Assembly (NCBI RefSeq): GCF_018596315.1
Contig: NZ_JAHEAG010000026.1
Location: 1-64,000, forward strand
From: Bradyrhizobium sp. SRL28
GTDB taxonomy: Bacteria > Pseudomonadota > Alphaproteobacteria > Rhizobiales > Xanthobacteraceae
Length of the DNA stretch: 64,000 nt
Reading direction: 5' to 3'
The position numbers and the translations under genes were made by a program. This document shows positions 7,030 through 15,332 of this stretch, in pieces (positions within the stretch are counted from its first letter, which is position 1; the number at the start of each line of letters is the position of its first letter). The notes beneath the pieces are model-generated. The model saw only the letters and a list, made by a program, of their open reading frames with translations, did not search any database and was not told the origin of the DNA.

Positions 7030-8280
7030 ATGTTTAAAAGCTGTGCGGGACTGGTCGCGCTGAGCAGCCTGTTGCTTTCTGGCGCCGCCATAGCCCAAGA
7101 GAAGATCAAGGTCGGCGTCACCGCGACGCTCGAAGGCACCTACACGGTGCTCGGCGAGGACGGAATCCGCGGCCATCAGACCGCGATCAATACGCTCGGC
7201 AAGAAGGTCGGCGACAAGGAGATCGAGTTCATCGTCGCCTCCACGGATGCGACACCCGACTCCGCCATTCGCGCCGTGCGCAAGCTGATCGAGCAGGACA
7301 AGGTCCAGATCCTGCTATCGCCGCTGTCCGGCGACGAAGGCATCGCGGTCAAGAACTTTGCCAAGACGCGCCCCGAGCTGACCTTCGTGAACGCGGCTTC
7401 CGGCGCGCAGGAAACCACTTATGTCGACCCGGCGCCGAACTTCTACCGCTACAACATGGACGGCGCCCAGTGGCAGGTCGGCCTGGGCAAGTACGCGTAC
7501 GAAACCAAGGGCTATAAAAAGATAGCGACGGTCGGCGACGACTATTCGTTCATCTACACCCAGGTGTTCGGACTTGTGCTGGAGTTCTGCGGAGCCGGCG
7601 GACAGGTCACGAACCGACAATGGGTGCCGCTCGGCACCAAGGACTTTGCCTCCGTTATTGCCGCCCTGCCCGACGACGTCGATGCGATCTATCTCGGCCT
7701 TGGCGGCGCCGACGCCGTCAACTTCCTGAACCAGTATCAGCAGGCCGGCGGCAAGGCCCACCTCATGGGCGGCTCGATCATGGTCGACCAGACCATCCTC
7801 TCCGCAAAAGGCAACGCCAAGAATGCGCTGATCGGCACCATCGCGGCGAGTGGCCAGGCCGATACGTGGGAGGATCCAGGCTGGCAGAAATTCGTGAAGG
7901 CCTATCAGGATGCCTTCCCGCCGAACAAGCGGTTCCCGAGCCCGTCGCTGCTCGCCACCAACTACTACAACTCGACGATGGCACTGATCCTCGCACTGCG
8001 TCAGGCCAACGGCGATCTCAGCAACAACCAGGCAAAGCTGAGGGAAGCCCTCGCCAAGATCGAGCTCGACGCGCCCAACGGCAAGATCAAGCTCGACTCC
8101 AACCGCCAGGCCATCGGAACCAACTTCGTCACCGAGGTGGTGGACGACGGCAAGGGCGCGTTGTTCAGCAAGGTGGTGAAGGTGATCCCGAACGTGAACC
8201 AGACCCTGGGCTACGATCCCGCGGTATTCGCCAAGATCGGGGTGCCGAGCCGAACGGTTCCGGAGTGCAAGAAGTATTGA
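7030..8280 (+). CDS. Liv-type ABC transporter substrate-binding protein
   Basis: This is a periplasmic type I binding protein (LivJ/LivK-like) for a branched-chain-amino-acid-type ABC importer. The 416-residue precursor has a signal peptide ending near 'GAAIAQ' (residues 17-22) and a mature N-terminus 'KIKVGVTATLEGTYTVLGEDGIRG', the canonical first strand and ligand loop. 'PLSGDEGIAVKNFAKTRPELTFVNAASG' follows, then a second lobe with 'YDPAVF' near the end. The ligand is not necessarily an amino acid: Liv-type receptors in this group also bind aromatic acids, amides and urea. It is separated from the permease genes by a GC-rich hairpin and an AraC regulator, but belongs with them by context. 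Confidence 0.88.
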   Translation: MFKSCAGLVALSSLLLSGAAIAQEKIKVGVTATLEGTYTVLGEDGIRGHQTAINTLGKKVGDKEIEFIVASTDATPDSAIRAVRKLIEQDKVQILLSPLSGDEGIAVKNFAKTRPELTFVNAASGAQETTYVDPAPNFYRYNMDGAQWQVGLGKYAYETKGYKKIATVGDDYSFIYTQVFGLVLEFCGAGGQVTNRQWVPLGTKDFASVIAALPDDVDAIYLGLGGADAVNFLNQYQQAGGKAHLMGGSIMVDQTILSAKGNAKNALIGTIAASGQADTWEDPGWQKFVKAYQDAFPPNKRFPSPSLLATNYYNSTMALILALRQANGDLSNNQAKLREALAKIELDAPNGKIKLDSNRQAIGTNFVTEVVDDGKGALFSKVVKVIPNVNQTLGYDPAVFAKIGVPSRTVPECKKY

Positions 8281-8299
8281 GTTCTTCGCATTTGCGAAC

Positions 8300-8324
8300 G
8301 GGCCCCGGTCACGCGCCGGGGCCC
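8300..8324 (+). terminator. Strong hairpin between binding-protein gene and regulator
   Basis: GGGCCCCGG (8300-8308) pairs perfectly with CCGGGGCCC (8316-8324) around a 7-nt loop. A smaller hairpin, TTCGCA/TGCGAA (8285-8298), precedes it. No T-tract follows, so it is either a weak or Rho-assisted terminator or an mRNA 3'-end stabiliser that lets the binding protein be made in excess of the downstream genes. Confidence 0.5.
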
Positions 8325-8410
8325 GGGCTGGACGTGATCTTCCCTTGCATTCCCGCGGCGGATGTTGAACGCTGGTTGAAAAGACAAGAACATCCCGCGG
8401 GAGGGAAGGC

Positions 8411-9238
8411 ATGAGCAAGGCTCTCGCCGTCTTCCACGGCCGGTTCGGTCGCGCGACGGTCTATCAGTTGAATCGCCCCTTCAACATGCATGCGCATCGC
8501 GAAGGGCATCTGATTTTTCATGTCGGTGGAACGCCAGCCCGCATTGATGTGTGCGATGAGCGATGGCTGCTCACAGAAGACTCCATTGTTGCCATCAACC
8601 CCTGGGAACCACACAATTTTGTCCCGACGGATATGGAGAATGGCGCGATCTTCTTCGTCCTTTACGTCAACGCCGAATGGTTCGCCCCCGATGCGGCGCG
8701 CGCGCACAGCCTGCGGTTCGGCCGCACCTGTTTCAAACGAACGGTTCCCCTCGACCGCCATATCAGGCGAACCGCCGCGCTGGTCTGCGGCGCGCCTTCG
8801 CTAAGCAGCCTCGATTGCGAACTCAGGCAGTTGATCGACGGTTGCTATGAGGAGAGCTGGCAGAGGCCCGAGCCGGTGCAGGAGACGCGCGCCGCCGCCG
8901 CCGTCACCGACTTTCGCGTCCGCAAATCCATCAAGCTGATGTCCGAAAGCCCTGGCGCCGAGATCGAGCTGGATTCGATCGCGCGGGAGTCGGGGCTGTC
9001 GCGTCCGCACTTTTACAGGTTGTTCCGTACCCAGACCGGCGTCACCCCGAACCTCTATCTCAATACACTGATCATGGAACAGGCGCTCGACGCCCTCGTC
9101 GCGACTGAAGTGCCGATCGCCGATATCGGCTTCGATCTCGGCTTCTCCTCCCAGAGCGGTTTCACGCGCTTCTTCGCCGCCAATGTCGGGATGGCGCCGA
9201 CCGAATACCGCCGCGCCGCCAAAGTCTTGCGCCCCTGA
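8411..9238 (+). CDS. AraC-family transcriptional regulator
   Basis: The 275-residue protein has an N-terminal cupin-type sensor domain (residues about 15-130, with 'HAHREGHLIFHVGG' and 'INPWEPHNF') and a C-terminal AraC double helix-turn-helix (about 170-270). Its signature is 'IADIGFDLGFSSQSGFTRFFAANVGMAPTEYRR'-like, in standard spacing. It is preceded by a good GAGGGAAGG ribosome binding site. It lies between the binding-protein gene and the permease run, so it most likely activates this transporter/catabolic operon in response to the imported compound or a derivative. Confidence 0.88.
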   Translation: MSKALAVFHGRFGRATVYQLNRPFNMHAHREGHLIFHVGGTPARIDVCDERWLLTEDSIVAINPWEPHNFVPTDMENGAIFFVLYVNAEWFAPDAARAHSLRFGRTCFKRTVPLDRHIRRTAALVCGAPSLSSLDCELRQLIDGCYEESWQRPEPVQETRAAAAVTDFRVRKSIKLMSESPGAEIELDSIARESGLSRPHFYRLFRTQTGVTPNLYLNTLIMEQALDALVATEVPIADIGFDLGFSSQSGFTRFFAANVGMAPTEYRRAAKVLRP

Positions 9239-9369
9239 GTGTATCAGGCGCGAAAAGATACTGACAATCAAGTGCAGGGTTTGCAGCGCCGTTAGGATGC
9301 CCAGAAAACGCGAGCCGAAACGGCCGCGGGCGTCTGGGAGGACGGCATGGTGACGGCCGGGCTGCTACC

Positions 9370-10380
9370 GTGACAAGATTCATCGAACGCCATCCGGCAT
9401 GGGCGCTGATCCTGCTGATCGCGGTCGCGGTGATGCTGTGGCTGATCCTTGCCGTCTGGCCGCCCGGCCTCGAAGAGGCGATCGGCAGGAAGCGGGTCTT
9501 TCTCAACGCCGTCTTCAACGGCATCACGCTCGGCAGCCTCTACTTCCTGGTGGCCAGCGGCTTCACCCTGATTTTCGGCCTGATGCGCAACGTCAATCTG
9601 GCGCATGGCTCGCTCTATCTGTTCGGAGGCTATATCGGCTACGCCATCAGCGTCTGGACCGGCTCATGGGTGCTCGGTTTCATCATCGCGTTTGTCGGTG
9701 TGGCGCTGGTCGGCGTCGTCCTGCAGATCGTCGTCTTCCGCCGCATGGAGGGCGAGGATTTGCGCCAGACCATGGTCACGATCGGGCTCTCGATCGTGTT
9801 TGCGGATCTGATGCTGTGGGCGTTCGGCGGCGACTTCTATCAGATCCAGACCCCGAGCTGGCTGGTCGGCCCAATCGAATTGCCGCTGGTCACCGCGGTC
9901 AAATCGTCGGGCGAGGCGGTCTATCTGCGGTACCCGATGGTGCGGCTCGTGATCTTCGTCGCTGCCGTGGTGATCGGCATCGCGATGTGGCTGGCGCTCA
10001 ATCGAACCCGCGTCGGGATGATGGTGCGCGCCGGCGTCGATGACCGCGACATGCTCGCCGCGACCGGCGTGCCGATCCAGCTCGTCTTCGTGGCCGTGTT
10101 CGCACTCGGCGCGGGGCTTGCCGGCATCGCGGGCGTGGTCGGCGGAACCTTTCAGTCGATTTCGCCCGGCGAGGATACCCGCTTTCTGCTCGCCTCTCTG
10201 GTGGTCGTCATCGTCGGCGGCATGGGATCGATCCCGGGTGCGGCGCTGGGCGCCGTGATCATCGGCCTCGCCGAGCAGCTTGGCTCCGTCTACATCCCGA
10301 CCTACGCGATCGTGGTGACCTTCCTGATCATGGTGCTGGTGCTGGCGCTGCGGCCGCAGGGCCTGTTGGCGAGGCGCTGA
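9370..10380 (+). CDS. Liv-type ABC transporter permease (LivH-like)
   Basis: This inner-membrane permease of 336 residues begins with a hydrophobic segment (residues 10-30), a linker, and the LivH core starting 'NAVFNGITLGSLYFLVASGFTLIFGLMRNVNLAHGS'. It has about eight to nine membrane segments and the EAA-like region 'MLAATGVPIQLVFVAVFALGAGLAGIAGV'. The start is GTG at 9370; an in-frame TGA at 9352 rules out an earlier one, and no good ribosome binding site is nearby, which is unusual. It is the first gene of the long run and pairs with the LivM-like gene one base downstream. Confidence 0.88.
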   Translation: MTRFIERHPAWALILLIAVAVMLWLILAVWPPGLEEAIGRKRVFLNAVFNGITLGSLYFLVASGFTLIFGLMRNVNLAHGSLYLFGGYIGYAISVWTGSWVLGFIIAFVGVALVGVVLQIVVFRRMEGEDLRQTMVTIGLSIVFADLMLWAFGGDFYQIQTPSWLVGPIELPLVTAVKSSGEAVYLRYPMVRLVIFVAAVVIGIAMWLALNRTRVGMMVRAGVDDRDMLAATGVPIQLVFVAVFALGAGLAGIAGVVGGTFQSISPGEDTRFLLASLVVVIVGGMGSIPGAALGAVIIGLAEQLGSVYIPTYAIVVTFLIMVLVLALRPQGLLARR

Positions 10381-10381
10381 C

Positions 10382-11467
10382 ATGTCGCTGGTCCAGGGCG
10401 CGCATCCTCAGACCACCCAGCCGGCAGAAGGGGCGCGCGCGGCGTTGCTGGCGTGGCCGGAATTCAACAAGCCGGCGGTCTGGCTGGTGGCGGTGATCCT
10501 CCTGATCATGCCGTTCATCGCCAGCGGATTCTTCCTGATCGAGATCTTCGCCACGACGCTGATCCTCGGGACCATCGCCCTCAGCCTGATGTTCCTGGCA
10601 GGCTATGGCGGCATGGTCAGCCTGATGCAGCTCACCATCGCCGGCTTTGCCGCCTATATGGTCGCGGTGTTCGGCATGAGCGCCAACACCAATATCAGCC
10701 TCGGCTGGCCGTGGTGGCTCGCCACGCCGATGGCGCTGGTGCTCGCGACCGCCTTCGGCACGCTCGGCGGCGCACTCGCGGTGCGCACCGAGGGCATCTA
10801 CACCATCATGATCACGCTCGCGATCGGTGCGGCCTTCTACTATTTCACCAACCAGAACTGGGCGATCTTCGGCGGCCACACCGGCATCAACACCATCGCC
10901 ACGCCGAAATTCTGGGGCGTCGACTGGCGCTCCGACATCCCCTACTATTACGTCACGCTGGGCGTCGCCGCGTTTTGCTATTTCGCCGTTCAATATGTCT
11001 CGCGTGCGCCGTTCGGCCTCGCGCTGCAGGGCGTGCGTGACAATCCACGCCGCATGGCGGCACTCGGCTTTAACGTCAACGCGCACCGCGTGGCAGCCTA
11101 CGCCTTCGCATCCTTTATCGCCGCACTCGGCGGCGTGCTGCAGGTCTGGAACTACCGGCAGATCTCGCCAGGCTCCGTCAGCGTCGGCGCCTGCATCGAT
11201 ATCCTGATTATCGCCGTGGTCGGCGGCATCACCCGTCCCATTGGCCCCTTCATCGGCGCCTTCATCTTCGTCATCCTGCGCACCTTCGCGCTTGATCTGC
11301 TGGTCAAGTTTGGGCTCGACGGCAATCGCTTCCGGCTCCTGATCGGCCTCGGTTTCCTCGCCATCGTGTTCTGGTCATCGGATGGCGTGATCGGGCTCTG
11401 GGAGCGATGGCGCCGCCGCGCAACCGCTACCGACAAACGCCCGGGCGGAGGCCACGGTCATGGATAG
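10382..11467 (+). CDS. Liv-type ABC transporter permease (LivM-like)
   Basis: The second permease subunit has 361 residues. About 35 residues of soluble N-terminus precede the first of around nine to ten transmembrane helices. Conserved LivM features are 'FLAGYGGMVSLMQLTIAGFAAY', 'RTEGIYTIMITLAIGAAFYY', 'ALQGVRDNPRRMAALGFNVNAHRVAAYAFASFIAALGGVL'-like and 'VVGGITRPIGPFIGAFIFV', each in the expected place. It should form a heterodimer with the preceding subunit. The last eight bases overlap the ATPase gene that follows. Confidence 0.88.
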   Translation: MSLVQGAHPQTTQPAEGARAALLAWPEFNKPAVWLVAVILLIMPFIASGFFLIEIFATTLILGTIALSLMFLAGYGGMVSLMQLTIAGFAAYMVAVFGMSANTNISLGWPWWLATPMALVLATAFGTLGGALAVRTEGIYTIMITLAIGAAFYYFTNQNWAIFGGHTGINTIATPKFWGVDWRSDIPYYYVTLGVAAFCYFAVQYVSRAPFGLALQGVRDNPRRMAALGFNVNAHRVAAYAFASFIAALGGVLQVWNYRQISPGSVSVGACIDILIIAVVGGITRPIGPFIGAFIFVILRTFALDLLVKFGLDGNRFRLLIGLGFLAIVFWSSDGVIGLWERWRRRATATDKRPGGGHGHG

Positions 11468-12242
11468 ATCAGCGCCACGCTTTTCATCCGTCGGCGCCGG
11501 TGCCGCGCTGGAGCTGCGCGGCGTGACGCGGCTGTTCGGCGCACTCGCGGCACTGACCGACGTCACCATCACGGTCCGCCCGGGGGAACGCCGCGCCGTG
11601 CTCGGCTCCAACGGCGCCGGCAAGACCACGCTGTTCAATTGCGTGACCGGCGACTTTCCGCCCTCCTCCGGCACCATCCGCTTCTTCGGCGAGGACATTA
11701 CACACTTCCCGCCTTACGAACGTATCAGGCGAGGCTTGCGCCGCACCTATCAGATTTCAGCGCTGTTTCCAGGCCTCACGGTGCGGGACAATGTCTACCT
11801 CGCCTGCCGCGGCGTTTCCCGAGGGCGATTTTCTCCGCTGCGCCCGGGCGCAAACGATGCCCTCATGCATGCGACTGAGTCGCTGATCCAGGCGGTGCAT
11901 CTGACGCCGGTCAGGGAACAGTTGGTCGCGGAACTCGCGCATGGTCAGCAGCGACAGCTCGAGATCGCGCTCGCGCTTGCCGGCGCCCCGCGCTTCATCC
12001 TGTTCGACGAACCGGCCGCGGGCCTCTCCCCCACCGAGCGGCGCGAACTGATCGAAATCCTGACGTCGCTGCCCGCCCATATCGGCTACATCATCATCGA
12101 GCACGACATGGATGTCGCGCTGCGCGTCGTCGAAAGCGTCACGATGATGCACAACGGCCGCATCTTCAAGGAGGGCCTGCCGCACGAGATCGAAGCCGAC
12201 CCCGAGGTTCAGGAACTCTATCTGGGGGCCGGTCATGAGTGA
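11460..12242 (+). CDS. Liv-type ABC transporter ATPase (LivG-like)
   Basis: The cytoplasmic ATPase has 260 residues with Walker A 'GSNGAGKTT' near residue 50, a Q-loop within 'RTYQISALF', an ABC signature variant 'LAHGQQRQLEIALAL' (LAHGQ in place of LSGGQ, normal for LivG), Walker B 'FILFDEPAAGL' and the switch His in 'IIIEHDMDVALRV'. The conserved LivG tail 'EVQELYLGAGHE' is present. It overlaps both neighbours by eight bases, which points to tight translational coupling within the importer. Confidence 0.9.
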   Translation: MDRSAPRFSSVGAGAALELRGVTRLFGALAALTDVTITVRPGERRAVLGSNGAGKTTLFNCVTGDFPPSSGTIRFFGEDITHFPPYERIRRGLRRTYQISALFPGLTVRDNVYLACRGVSRGRFSPLRPGANDALMHATESLIQAVHLTPVREQLVAELAHGQQRQLEIALALAGAPRFILFDEPAAGLSPTERRELIEILTSLPAHIGYIIIEHDMDVALRVVESVTMMHNGRIFKEGLPHEIEADPEVQELYLGAGHE

Positions 12243-14472
12243 GGTCCGCCGCTCCGCGCCTGCCCTCGAAGTCCGGGGCCTCGACGTCTACTACGGCCAT
12301 TCCCATGCATTGCAGGGCGTCGACCTGACGCTGGACTCAGGCGTGTTCTCGGTGGTCGGCCGCAACGGCATGGGCAAGACCACCCTGTGCAAGACCATCA
12401 TGGGCCTGTTGCGGGCGAGCGGTGGCTCGGTTCGCGTTCGCGGCGAGGATATCACCCGCCTCAGCCCGGCGCGGATCGCGCAGGCAGGCGTCGGCTATGT
12501 CCCGCAGGGACGGCGGCTGTGGCGCTCGCTCAGCGTCGCGGAGCATTTGAGCCTCGCCGCCGGGATGCGGCGCGGTGCCTGGACCATCGATCGCATCTAC
12601 GAGACATTTCCCCGCCTTGCCGAGCGCAAGGACCATGGCGGCGGTCAGCTCTCGGGCGGCGAGCAGCAGATGCTGGCGATCTCCCGCGCGCTTCTGACCA
12701 ATCCGAATCTTCTCATCATGGACGAGCCGACCGAAGGCCTTGCGCCTGTCATCGTCGCCCAGGTCGAGGAAATGCTGGTGCGCCTCGGCGAAGACGGCGA
12801 CATGTCGGTGCTCGTGATCGAGCAAAATATCGGCGTCGCCACGGCGATCTCGAAGAACGTCGCGATCATGGTCAACGGCCGGATCAACCGGATCATCGAC
12901 TCCGCGCGCCTTGCTGCTGACCGGGAACTGCAACAACGCTTGCTTGGTGTGGGGGTCGTTGGTGTCCACGCCGGACCCGAAACGGATATCGAAACCGCGG
13001 ATGCGAGCGCCGCGGCCGAGGCGCGTTCCGCGCCGCCGCGCGCGCCAAGCGCGGCTCCAATCCGGATCTACATCTCCAATCCCACGCTGCCGACGCGCTG
13101 GTCTCAGCCGGCACCCATTGCCCGCATCGAGGCCGCCGCGCGCACGCTGTCGACGGGCGTTACGCGGATCGAAGACGCCACCCGGCAAAAGCGCCAGGCC
13201 GGCGCGGCCGTACAAAGCGCATCGGGGCCACCCGTTATCCTTGTCGCCGGCACGCTCGATACCAAGGGCGAGGAGTTGCGTTTCATTCGCGACGTGATCG
13301 CCGGACAGGGCTTGCGGACGCGGCTGGTCGACGTGTCAACCAGCGGCAAGCTCTCCACCTGCGACGTCTCCGCCCAGGAAATCGCGCTCAATCACGGGCG
13401 CGGCGGATCGAGCGTGTTCGGCACTGATCGCGGTGCGTCGGTGACGGCGATGGCGGACGCGTTCGCCAACTGGCTGCGCCGCCAGGGCAATGTCGCGGGC
13501 ATCATTTCGGCGGGCGGCTCCGGCGGCGCCTCGCTGGTCGCGCCCGCCATGCGCGCCCTTCCCGTCGGCGTGCCGAAACTCATCATCTCCTCGGTCGCTT
13601 CGGGAGATGTCGGCCCCTATGTGGGACCTGCCGATATCACCATGATGTATTCGGTCACCGACGTGCAGGGCCTCAACTCGATCTCGCGCGCCGTGCTTGC
13701 CAATGGCGCCAACGCCATCGCCGGCATGGTGAAGGCGCGTCTCGAAAATCAAAGCGCGGTCGAGCGTAGCGCACAGGTCGCGTTGCCGGCGGTCGGCATC
13801 ACCATGTTCGGCGTGACGACGCCGGCCGTGCAGAAGATCGCAGCCGACCTGCGCAACGATTTCGAATGTCTCGTCTTCCACGCCACCGGCGTCGGTGGCC
13901 GCTCGATGGAAAAGCTGGTCGATTCCGGCATGCTGGCCGCGGTCGTTGACCTCACGACGACGGAAGTCTGCGATCTCCTGATGGGCGGCGTGTTTCCCGC
14001 CACCGACGATCGCTTCGGCGCGATCATCCGCAGCCGCCTGCCCTTCATCGGCTCTGCCGGCGCGCTCGACATGGTCAATTTCGGCGCGCCGGACACCATC
14101 CCTGAGCGCTACCGCCAGCGCAAATTCCACGTTCACAATCCGCAGGTGACCTTGATGCGCACCACGCCGGAGGAGAACGAGCGCATCGGGCGCTGGATCG
14201 GCGAGAAGCTCAACCGGATGGATGGGCCGGTGCGTTTCTTCCTGCCGGAAGGCGGCGTCTCCGCGCTCGACGCGCCCGGCCAGCCGTTCTGGGATCCGGA
14301 GGCCGACGCGGCGTTGTTTACCACGCTGGAGCGCAGCGTGCGCCAGACCAGCAACCGCCAGCTTGTCCGCGTCAGGCGCCACATCAACGAACCCGAATTT
14401 GCATCCGCCATCGTCAACGCGCTCCGCCCTCTGGTCGGACGCCCGGGGACCCGTCGGAAAGTTGCGAGGTGA
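12235..14472 (+). CDS. LivF-type ABC ATPase fused to a Tm-1-like (UPF0261) domain
   Basis: This 745-residue two-part protein carries a complete LivF-like ATPase at residues about 8-235: Walker A 'GRNGMGKTT', signature 'LSGGEQQML', Walker B 'LLIMDEPTEGLAP' and 'VLVIEQNI'. A roughly 100-residue Ala/Pro/Arg-rich linker follows. From about residue 335 the protein is a Tm-1-like/UPF0261 domain ('ILVAGTLDTKGEELRFIRD', 'GRGGSSVFGTDRGASVTAMA', 'GIISAGGSGGASLVAPAMRALPVGVPKLI', 'TTEVCDLLMGGVFPATDDR'). UPF0261 is normally a separate nucleotide-binding protein related to the N-terminal half of tomato Tm-1. Here it is covalently tied to an importer ATPase and followed by the matching TIM-barrel gene. The biochemical role of UPF0261 is unknown. 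I see no in-frame stop or restart that would argue for two genes. Confidence 0.88.
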   Translation: MSEVRRSAPALEVRGLDVYYGHSHALQGVDLTLDSGVFSVVGRNGMGKTTLCKTIMGLLRASGGSVRVRGEDITRLSPARIAQAGVGYVPQGRRLWRSLSVAEHLSLAAGMRRGAWTIDRIYETFPRLAERKDHGGGQLSGGEQQMLAISRALLTNPNLLIMDEPTEGLAPVIVAQVEEMLVRLGEDGDMSVLVIEQNIGVATAISKNVAIMVNGRINRIIDSARLAADRELQQRLLGVGVVGVHAGPETDIETADASAAAEARSAPPRAPSAAPIRIYISNPTLPTRWSQPAPIARIEAAARTLSTGVTRIEDATRQKRQAGAAVQSASGPPVILVAGTLDTKGEELRFIRDVIAGQGLRTRLVDVSTSGKLSTCDVSAQEIALNHGRGGSSVFGTDRGASVTAMADAFANWLRRQGNVAGIISAGGSGGASLVAPAMRALPVGVPKLIISSVASGDVGPYVGPADITMMYSVTDVQGLNSISRAVLANGANAIAGMVKARLENQSAVERSAQVALPAVGITMFGVTTPAVQKIAADLRNDFECLVFHATGVGGRSMEKLVDSGMLAAVVDLTTTEVCDLLMGGVFPATDDRFGAIIRSRLPFIGSAGALDMVNFGAPDTIPERYRQRKFHVHNPQVTLMRTTPEENERIGRWIGEKLNRMDGPVRFFLPEGGVSALDAPGQPFWDPEADAALFTTLERSVRQTSNRQLVRVRRHINEPEFASAIVNALRPLVGRPGTRRKVAR

Positions 14473-14474
14473 CC

Positions 14475-15308
14475 ATGGCGAAGTTCGAACGTTCAGCCAT
14501 CCTGAAGAAGTTTCGCAACATGGCCGCCAAGGGCGAGCCGATCGTCGGCGGCGGCGCCGGCACTGGATTATCCGCCAAATGCGAGGAAGCCGGCGGCGTC
14601 GACCTGATCGTCATCTACAATTCCGGCCGCTATCGCATGGCTGGCCGCGGCTCGCTTGCCGGAATGATGCCGTATGGCGATGCCAACGCGATCGTCGTGG
14701 AGATGGCCGGTGAAGTGCTGCCCGTCGTCACGAAGACACCGGTGCTGGCCGGCGTCAACGGCACCGACCCGTTCCGCGACATGGACCTTTTCCTGGACCA
14801 GTTGAAGGCGCTGGGTTTTGCCGGCGTGCAGAACTTTCCGACCGTCGGGCTGATCGACGGAGTCTTTCGCGCCAATCTCGAAGAGACCGGCATGTCCTAC
14901 GCGCTGGAGATCGACATGATCGCCAAGGCGCATGACAAGGACATGCTGACGACACCCTACGTGTTCAGCGAGAGCCAGGCGACAGCGATGGCCATCGCAG
15001 GCGCGGACATCATCGTCTGCCATCTCGGCCTGACCACCGGCGGCGCGATCGGCGCGCACACCGCGCTAAAACTCGAAGACTGCCCGGAACAGATCGACAC
15101 CTGGGCAGCAGCGGCGCTCTGCGTCAATCCGGGCATACTGGTTCTGGCCCATGGCGGTCCCATCGCCGAGCCTGATGATGCCGACTTCATCATGAAACAC
15201 ACGCGCAAGTGCCACGGCTTCTACGGCGCCTCCTCGATGGAGCGCCTGCCGGTGGAGCGGGCGCTCACCGAACAGGTACGTAAATTCAAGGCGATCGGCG
15301 CGCGATAA
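14475..15308 (+). CDS. PEP-hydrolase-family TIM-barrel protein
   Basis: The 277-residue protein is of the 'phosphoenolpyruvate hydrolase' TIM-barrel family (PF09370 by my recognition). Motifs are 'GEPIVGGGAGTGLSAKCEEAGG', 'DLIVIYNSGRYRMAGRGSLAGMMPYGDAN', 'VLAGVNGTDPF', 'GFAGVQNFPTVGLIDG' and 'HLGLTTGGAIGA'. The family name implies C-C/PEP hydrolase chemistry, but the substrate is unproven. In plants the corresponding barrel is the C-terminal half of Tm-1, whose N-terminal half corresponds to the domain at the end of the preceding gene. ATG 14475 is favoured by GAGG at 14465-14468; a GTG at 14469 that overlaps the previous stop is the alternative. Confidence 0.82.
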   Translation: MAKFERSAILKKFRNMAAKGEPIVGGGAGTGLSAKCEEAGGVDLIVIYNSGRYRMAGRGSLAGMMPYGDANAIVVEMAGEVLPVVTKTPVLAGVNGTDPFRDMDLFLDQLKALGFAGVQNFPTVGLIDGVFRANLEETGMSYALEIDMIAKAHDKDMLTTPYVFSESQATAMAIAGADIIVCHLGLTTGGAIGAHTALKLEDCPEQIDTWAAAALCVNPGILVLAHGGPIAEPDDADFIMKHTRKCHGFYGASSMERLPVERALTEQVRKFKAIGAR

Positions 15309-15332
15309 CGCCGGGAGCAAAGGGAGGAAAAG

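Noticed and set aside
12940..13240. Frame error or missed gene boundary between the LivF part and the Tm-1-like part
   Set aside because: The Ala/Pro/Arg-rich linker is continuous in one frame, with no stop, Shine-Dalgarno or conserved start before the UPF0261 domain.
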